Source: Jiangella alkaliphila
GTDB taxonomy: Bacteria; Actinomycetota; Actinomycetes; Jiangellales; Jiangellaceae
NCBI RefSeq assembly: GCF_900105925.1
Contig: NZ_LT629791.1
Location: 5,488,001 to 5,552,000, forward strand
DNA: 64,000 nt
Direction: 5' to 3'
The first letter of the stretch is position 1; each line of letters opens with the position of its first letter. A model generated the notes under the pieces. The model made no database searches, had not been told where the DNA came from, and worked only from the letters and a program-made list of their open reading frames with translations. A program made the translations under genes and the position numbers. Of this stretch, positions 59,344-64,000 are shown piece by piece.

Positions 59344-61566
59344 TCAGGAGTCGCCCGCCTCGCCGGCGTCGGCAGCGGGGGACTCCTCCTCGACGATAGG
59401 CGTCAGGGCGAGCTTGCCGCGGTCGTCGATCTCGGTGATCTCGACCTGGATCTTCTGCCCGACCGAGACGACGTCGTCGACGTTCTCGACCCGCTTGCCG
59501 CCCGCGAGGGTCCGCAGCTTGGAGATGTGCACCAGGCCGTCCTTGCCCGGCAGCAGCGAGACGAACGCGCCGAAGCTCGTCGTCTTGACGACGGTGCCGA
59601 GGTAGCGCTCGCCGACCTCGGGCATCGTCGGGTTGGCGATCGCGTTGATCTGCGCACGAGCGGCCTCCGCGGAGGGGCCGTCGACCGCACCGATGAAGAT
59701 GGTGCCGTCGTCCTCGATGGCGATCTCGGCGCCGGTGTCGTCCTGGATCTGGTTGATGATCTTGCCCTTGGGGCCGATGACCGCACCGATCTGGTCGACC
59801 GGGATCTTGATGGAGATGATCCGCGGCGCGTAGGGGCTCATCTCGTCCGGCTCGGAGATGGCCTCGGCCATGACGTCGAGGATGGTGAGCCGGGCGTCGT
59901 GGGCCTGCTGCAGCGCGGCTGCCAGCACCGACGCCGGGATGCCGTCGAGCTTGGTGTCGAGCTGCAGCGCCGTGACGAACTCGCGCGTGCCGGCGACCTT
60001 GAAGTCCATGTCGCCGTAGGCGTCCTCGGCGCCGAGGATGTCGGTGAGCGTGACGTAGCGCTGCTCGCCGTCGACCTCGCCGGAGATGAGGCCCATCGCG
60101 ATGCCCGCGACCGGCGCGCGCAGCGGCACGCCCGCGTTCAGCAGCGACATCGTCGAGGCACAGACCGAGCCCATGGACGTCGAGCCGTTGGAGCTCAGCG
60201 CCTCGGAGACCTGCCGGATGGCGTACGGGAACTCCTCGCGCGCCGGCAGCACCGGCAGCAGCGCCCGCTCGGCGAGCGCGCCGTGGCCGATCTCGCGCCG
60301 CTTGGGCGAGCCGACCCGGCCGGTCTCACCGGTCGAGTAGGGCGGGAAGTTGTAGTTGTGCATGTAGCGCTTGGACTTCTCAGCCGCGAGCGTGTCGAGC
60401 TTCTGCTCCATGCTGAGCATGTTCAGCGTGCTGACGCCGAGGATCTGCGTCTCGCCGCGCTCGAACAGCGCCGAGCCGTGCGCCCGCGGGATGGGGCCGA
60501 CCTCGGCGGACAGCGTCCGGATGTCGGTGAGGCCGCGGCCGTCGATGCGGACCTGGTCGCGCAGGACGCGCTCGCGCACGACCGACTTGGTCAGCGACCG
60601 GAACGCGGCGCTGATGTCCTTCTCGGCGCCCTCGAACTGCTCGGCCAGCCGCTCCTTGACCGACGCCTTGATCTCGTCGAGGCGGGTCTCGCGCTCGGTC
60701 TTGGCGCCGATGGTCAGCGCCTTGGCGAGCTCGTCGCGCGCGGCGGCGTCGACGGCGGCGTAGATCTCGTCGGTGTAGTCGAGGAAGACAGGGAACTCGG
60801 CCGTCTCCTTCGCCGCGACGTCGGCGAGCTGACGCTGCGCCGCCGCGAGTGCGGTGATGAAAGGCTTGGACGCCTCGAGACCGGCGGCCACGACGTCCTC
60901 GGTCGGCGCCGTGCGGCCGGCCTGGACCAGGCCCCACGTCTCGGCGGTCGACTCGGCCTCGACCATCATGATGGCGACGTCGCCGTCGGGCAGCACGCGG
61001 CCGGCCACGACCATGTCGAACACTGCCTCGGCCAGCTGGGAGTGGTTCGGGAAGCCCACCCACTGGTCCTCGATCAGCGCAACGCGCACCGCGCCGATCG
61101 GGCCCGAGAACGGCAGCCCAGAGAGCTGGGTGGAGGCGGACGCGGCGTTGATGGCGACGACGTCGTACAGGTGGTCCGGGTGCAGCGACATGATCGTCAT
61201 GACGACCTGGACCTCGTTGCGCAGGCCCTTCGCGAACGACGGGCGCAGCGGCCGGTCGGTGAGCCGGCAGGTGAGGATGGCCTCTTCGCTGGGCCGGCCC
61301 TCGCGGCGGAAGAACGAGCCGGGGATGCGGCCCGCGGCGTACATGCGCTCCTCGACGTCGACCGTCAGCGGGAAGAAGTCGAGGTGTTCCTTCGGGTTCT
61401 TGGAGACCGTCGTGGCCGACAGCAGCATGGTCTCGTCGTCGAGGTAGACGACGGCCGAGCCGGCGGCCTGCTGGGCGAGCTGACCGGTTTCGAAACGAAT
61501 GGTGTGGGTGCCGTACTTGCCGTTGTCGATGACGGCTTCGGCGCTGTGGATCTGGGGACCCGTCAT
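59344..61566 (-). CDS. pnp: polyribonucleotide nucleotidyltransferase (PNPase, guanosine pentaphosphate synthetase type)
   Basis: Phosphorolytic 3'-5' exoribonuclease, 740 residues, trimeric RNA-degradation enzyme; the actinomycete form is also reported to act on (p)ppGpp-related nucleotides. Two RNase PH-like domains flank the helical linker (segments [14 protein letters not shown] near 85 and the [10 protein letters not shown] catalytic Asp area near 520). KH ([16 protein letters not shown] near 597) and S1 ([17 protein letters not shown] near 665) domains follow. ATG 61566 has an AGGAGG site 8-13 nt upstream. It follows rpsO. Confidence 0.96.
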   Translation of the reverse strand: MTGPQIHSAEAVIDNGKYGTHTIRFETGQLAQQAAGSAVVYLDDETMLLSATTVSKNPKEHLDFFPLTVDVEERMYAAGRIPGSFFRREGRPSEEAILTCRLTDRPLRPSFAKGLRNEVQVVMTIMSLHPDHLYDVVAINAASASTQLSGLPFSGPIGAVRVALIEDQWVGFPNHSQLAEAVFDMVVAGRVLPDGDVAIMMVEAESTAETWGLVQAGRTAPTEDVVAAGLEASKPFITALAAAQRQLADVAAKETAEFPVFLDYTDEIYAAVDAAARDELAKALTIGAKTERETRLDEIKASVKERLAEQFEGAEKDISAAFRSLTKSVVRERVLRDQVRIDGRGLTDIRTLSAEVGPIPRAHGSALFERGETQILGVSTLNMLSMEQKLDTLAAEKSKRYMHNYNFPPYSTGETGRVGSPKRREIGHGALAERALLPVLPAREEFPYAIRQVSEALSSNGSTSMGSVCASTMSLLNAGVPLRAPVAGIAMGLISGEVDGEQRYVTLTDILGAEDAYGDMDFKVAGTREFVTALQLDTKLDGIPASVLAAALQQAHDARLTILDVMAEAISEPDEMSPYAPRIISIKIPVDQIGAVIGPKGKIINQIQDDTGAEIAIEDDGTIFIGAVDGPSAEAARAQINAIANPTMPEVGERYLGTVVKTTSFGAFVSLLPGKDGLVHISKLRTLAGGKRVENVDDVVSVGQKIQVEITEIDDRGKLALTPIVEEESPAADAGEAGDS

Positions 61567-61798
61567 GGGTCGTCCTCCTGGAGCGTGGCGGGAGGCCGCT
61601 CGAATGAGATCTCGTACGCGCCGGTCTTCGATGGAAGCCCGCGGGTCAGCCGCTCCCGAGGGCCACAACCGAGGACCGGCCTGCCGCGTTCAAGTCGGCC
61701 GCCCTGTTCGGTTTGGCGTTGTTCAGTTGTGATGCCGGCGGCTGATATGCCGAGGGAGCGGATCCCGGTCTCGGGAGTCCGCTCCCCTCGGCGTCAGC
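61567..61798. other. rpsO-pnp intergenic region
   Basis: 232 bp without a gene. The rpsO-proximal end holds the strong hairpin at 61749-61792. The pnp-proximal part carries the AGGAGG ribosome site. A pnp promoter is likely in between but was not resolved. Confidence 0.5.
61749..61792 (-). terminator. hairpin after rpsO
   Basis: Arms GCCGAGGGAGCGGA (61749-61762) and TCCGCTCCCCTCGGC (61778-61792) pair with one bulged base around a 15-nt loop. It starts 7 bp after the rpsO stop. It can end rpsO transcripts or serve as an RNase III processing site controlling pnp, as known for rpsO-pnp in E. coli. Confidence 0.75.
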
Positions 61799-62068
61799 TC
61801 ATCGGCGCAGGCCGAGCTTCTCGATCAGCGCACGGTAGCGCTCGATGTCGACCCGCTGCAGGTACTTGAGCAGCCGGCGGCGCTGGCCGACCAGCAACAG
61901 CAGCCCGCGGCGGCTGTGGTGGTCGTGCTTGTGCACCTTCAGGTGCTCGGTGAGGTGGTTGATGCGGTGCGTGAGCAGCGCCACCTGCACCTCGGGCGAG
62001 CCCGTGTCGCCGGTGCCGCGGGCGTGCTCGGCGATGATGGTCTCTTTGGTCTTCGTGTCGGTCGGCAC
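61799..62068 (-). CDS. rpsO: 30S ribosomal protein S15
   Basis: Primary 16S rRNA-binding protein of 89 residues, the family's exact length. Hallmarks are [24 protein letters not shown] near 20-43 and [23 protein letters not shown] near 47-70. The GTG start at 62068 follows AAGGAG. It precedes pnp, the nearly universal bacterial order. Confidence 0.97.
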   Translation of the reverse strand: MPTDTKTKETIIAEHARGTGDTGSPEVQVALLTHRINHLTEHLKVHKHDHHSRRGLLLLVGQRRRLLKYLQRVDIERYRALIEKLGLRR

Positions 62069-62207
62069 GGAACTCCTTGTCGAATCGTTGCGCGGCGCTT
62101 CCGGGCATGTCCACCGGTGCACTCTCGAACCGCGGCCGTTCTAACGGCGGCGCCAAGGATACCAGCGCGGACCAGCCGAGACCCAATCGACCCTAGGGTT
62201 GACACCC

Positions 62208-63005
62208 ATGACCGGTGGCATCTGGGACCGCGCGGCGGCCGAGTACGAGAATACCGGCGTCGACTTCTTCGCGCCGCTCGGGCGCGAGCTGGTGGCCCGG
62301 GCCGAGGTGCGGCCGGGCGAACGGGTCCTCGACGTCGGCACCGGCCGCGGTCATGTTCTTGTCCCGGCGGCCGCCGCCGTGGGGCCGGCGGGTGCCGTCA
62401 CCGGCGTCGACCGCTCCCCCGCCATGGTCGAGCTGACGGCGGCCGACGTCGCCCGCCGCGGGCTCGCGCACGTGTCGGTGCGGGTCGGCGACGCGGCTGC
62501 CCCTGGCCTCCCTCCTGGGAGCGTCGACGCCGTGCTCGCCGGCTTCATCCTGTTCCTGCTGCCTGACGTCGCGGCCGCGCTGGGCGCCTATCGCTCGGTG
62601 CTCGTGCCGGGTGGCCGGTTCGCCGCCAGCACCTACGGTCCGCCCGACCCGCACGCCGAGGAGGCGCGGTGCCGGCTGCGCGCCCGGGCCGGCCTGGGCG
62701 CGGACGTCCCCGACGTGTTCGACGACCCCGACGCGCTGGCCGCCATGGTCCGGACGGCCGGCTTCGCCGACGTCGTGGTCGACGACGTCGCCGTCCCCGT
62801 CCGCTACCGCGACGTCGACCAGTGGTGGGACTGGGCCTGGTCGGTCGGCTACCGCGGCGCGCTCGAGCGCATCGCGCCCGCGGACCTCCCAGCGGCCCGC
62901 GCCGAGGTCGCCGACGCACTGTCGCCCGCCCGCCAGCACGACGGGACACTGCTGATCACCACGGGTGTTCGCTTCACGACGGCGACCAACGGCCGGGCCG
63001 CCTAG
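62208..63005 (+). CDS. class I SAM-dependent methyltransferase
   Basis: Methyltransferase of 265 residues, UbiE/Methyltransf_11-like. SAM motif I VLDVGTGRGH is near 45-54, motif II-type AVTGVDRSPAMVELT near 68, GDAAAPGLPPGSVDAVLAGF near 97 and post-motif DVAAALGAYRSVLVPGG near 125. The substrate is unknown. ATG 62208 is 8 nt after TAGGGT, so probably leaderless. It diverges from rpsO. Confidence 0.88.
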   Translation: MTGGIWDRAAAEYENTGVDFFAPLGRELVARAEVRPGERVLDVGTGRGHVLVPAAAAVGPAGAVTGVDRSPAMVELTAADVARRGLAHVSVRVGDAAAPGLPPGSVDAVLAGFILFLLPDVAAALGAYRSVLVPGGRFAASTYGPPDPHAEEARCRLRARAGLGADVPDVFDDPDALAAMVRTAGFADVVVDDVAVPVRYRDVDQWWDWAWSVGYRGALERIAPADLPAARAEVADALSPARQHDGTLLITTGVRFTTATNGRAA

Positions 63006-63015
63006 GGTGTCGCGC

Positions 63016-63570
63016 ATGAGCGCCCCACACCTGCTGCTGCACGGCGATCGGCTGGCTCTGGCCATGACCACGGCCGAGCACCTGGCGGAGTACCACCGCT
63101 GGGAGACCGACCCCGGGACGATCCTCGGCTACGGGACCCAGCTGCCGCAGAGCTTCGAGACCCGGTCGGCCGGGTACGAGTCGCAGGCGCGCAGCGACCG
63201 GCAGGCCCGGTTCGAGGTGGTCCGGCTGTCCGACGCCGCCCCGGTCGGGATGACGGTGCTGCACGTCGACCACGCGGTGCGGACGGCGGAGTTCGTCATG
63301 CTGCTGGCGCCGGAGGCCCGCGGGCAGGGGTACGCCGCGGAGGCGGCCACGCTCACGCTGGACTGGGGCTTCCACCTGGCCGCCCTGCGGATGGTCTGGC
63401 TGAAGGTCCTGGAGCCGAACGCGGCCGCGATCCGGGCGTACGAGCGGGCCGGGTTCCGACCGGCCGGTAGGCTGCGGCAGGCCGGCTGGTGGCACGGCGA
63501 GTCCTGCGACGAGCTGCTGATGGACGCCGTGCGAGCCGACTTCCCCGGACCGAGCCGCGTCCCGGGCTAG
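63016..63570 (+). CDS. GNAT acetyltransferase, RimJ/RimL type
   Basis: Acetyltransferase of 184 residues. HLLLHGDRLALAMTTAEHLAEY near the start, PEARGQGYAAEAATLTLDWGF as the acetyl-CoA loop near 98-118, and the NAAAIRAYERAGFRPAGRLRQ C-terminal signature near 135-155 place it in the RimL-like group. The substrate may be a protein N-terminus, a polyamine or an antibiotic. TAGGGT is 7 nt before ATG 63016. Its TAG overlaps the convergent ribF TAG. Confidence 0.9.
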   Translation: MSAPHLLLHGDRLALAMTTAEHLAEYHRWETDPGTILGYGTQLPQSFETRSAGYESQARSDRQARFEVVRLSDAAPVGMTVLHVDHAVRTAEFVMLLAPEARGQGYAAEAATLTLDWGFHLAALRMVWLKVLEPNAAAIRAYERAGFRPAGRLRQAGWWHGESCDELLMDAVRADFPGPSRVPG

Positions 63571-64000
63571 ATGCCGAGGACGACGCGGGCTTTGGCGACG
63601 TCGTCGGTCATGGTGGCGATGAGGTCGTCGATGGAGTCGAACTTGAGGGTGGGGCGGAGGCGCTCGGCGAACTCCAGCAGGATCTCGTCGCCGTAGAGGT
63701 CGAGGTCGGTGCGGCCGATGACGTACGCCTCCACCCGCCGCGACACGCCGGCGAAGGTCGGGTTGGTGCCGATCGAGATCGCCGCCGGCAGCCGCGACCG
63801 CTCCCCCGCCTCAGGCACGACGACCGACAGCCAGCCGGCGTACACCCCGTCGGCAGGGACCAGGCCGTCGGCGTCGGAGGCGAGGTTGGCGGTCGGGAAG
63901 CCGAGCTCGCGGCCCCGCTTGTCGCCCTCGACGACGACGCCGCGCAGGCGGTGCGGGCGGCCGAGGATCTCCGCCGCGCCACTCACGTCCCCGAGAGACA
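63567..64000 (-). CDS. ribF: bifunctional riboflavin kinase/FAD synthetase, C-terminal part
   Basis: Partial at the right window edge. The riboflavin kinase domain is seen: GRPHRLRGVVVEGDKRGRELGFPTAN, DGVYAGWLSVVV, SIGTNPTF and EAYVIG, followed by the terminal helices. It phosphorylates riboflavin to FMN. The preceding codons (SLGDVSGAAEILG) continue the link to the FAD synthetase domain outside the window, so the GTG at 63986 is internal and not a start. ribF-rpsO-pnp is the conserved order. Confidence 0.93.
   Translation of the reverse strand, partial: SLGDVSGAAEILGRPHRLRGVVVEGDKRGRELGFPTANLASDADGLVPADGVYAGWLSVVVPEAGERSRLPAAISIGTNPTFAGVSRRVEAYVIGRTDLDLYGDEILLEFAERLRPTLKFDSIDDLIATMTDDVAKARVVLGI

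Noticed and set aside
63984-63986. GTG 63986 as the start of a short riboflavin kinase
   Set aside because: The frame remains open to the window edge with sequence typical of the RibF linker (GDVSGAAEILGRPH), so it is an internal codon of a bifunctional ribF.

Overview
This window is high-G+C DNA with dense, often overlapping genes, GTG starts, a DUF3046 gene, a ClgR-type regulator, a PafBC-type recA promoter and a 13E12-family HNH gene. Together these point to an actinomycete. The genus cannot be fixed from the sequence; Jiangellales or a nearby order would fit, but that is a guess.

The backbone is a conserved actinobacterial housekeeping block read mostly on the minus strand, in the same order as the Mycobacterium Rv2786c to Rv2736c region. 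From right to left it carries ribF (cut by the window edge), rpsO, pnp, an M16 peptidase, dapB, dapA, rnj (RNase J), ftsK, rimO, pgsA, cinA (C-terminal domain type), clgR, DUF3046, recA, recX and rny. A gluABCD-type amino-acid ABC transporter and the start of a secreted M14 carboxypeptidase close the left end.

Accessory cassettes are spliced into this backbone. At 9.7-13.2 kb an ECF41 sigma factor sits with an SDR, a lipoprotein and an MFS pump. At 13.5-18.1 kb lies a DNA-damage-type lhr helicase, followed by reiterated copies of its own 3' end. At 32.1-35.4 kb an ABC exporter faces a NarL-type two-component system across a miniature transposable element. At 35.4-39.0 kb is a complete paaABCDE phenylacetyl-CoA epoxidase operon with a tandem palindromic operator. 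At 39.0-44.8 kb are a class-II-synthetase-like orphan, a stand-alone nitric oxide synthase, GNAT, DUF2461, AzlCD and NIPSNAP genes. At 44.8-55 kb are gamma-glutamyltransferase, a divergent pair of unknown genes (one sigma-like), an MFS pump, a GlxA-type regulator, trmL and a PLP decarboxylase.

The most distinctive structure is at 55.1-57.4 kb. A 2.1-kb segment with a frameshifted 13E12/HNH endonuclease gene is bounded by two 91-bp direct repeats (88/91 identical) made of the 3' end of the cis-prenyltransferase gene uppS. One copy lies in the intact uppS. The other ends in a stop codon that overlaps the start of a GNAT gene, so the segment appears to have separated an ancestral uppS-GNAT operon while restoring uppS.

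Other non-genic structures are a 167-bp MITE-like element whose right end supplies part of the -10 of a histidine-kinase gene, a family of inverted repeats built on TTGATC(A/T)TG (one copy lies inside the kinase coding end), PafBC-type promoters at recA and lhr, and many leaderless-looking starts with TANNNT 6-8 nt before ATG or GTG. No tRNA, rRNA, CRISPR array or full-length insertion sequence was seen.
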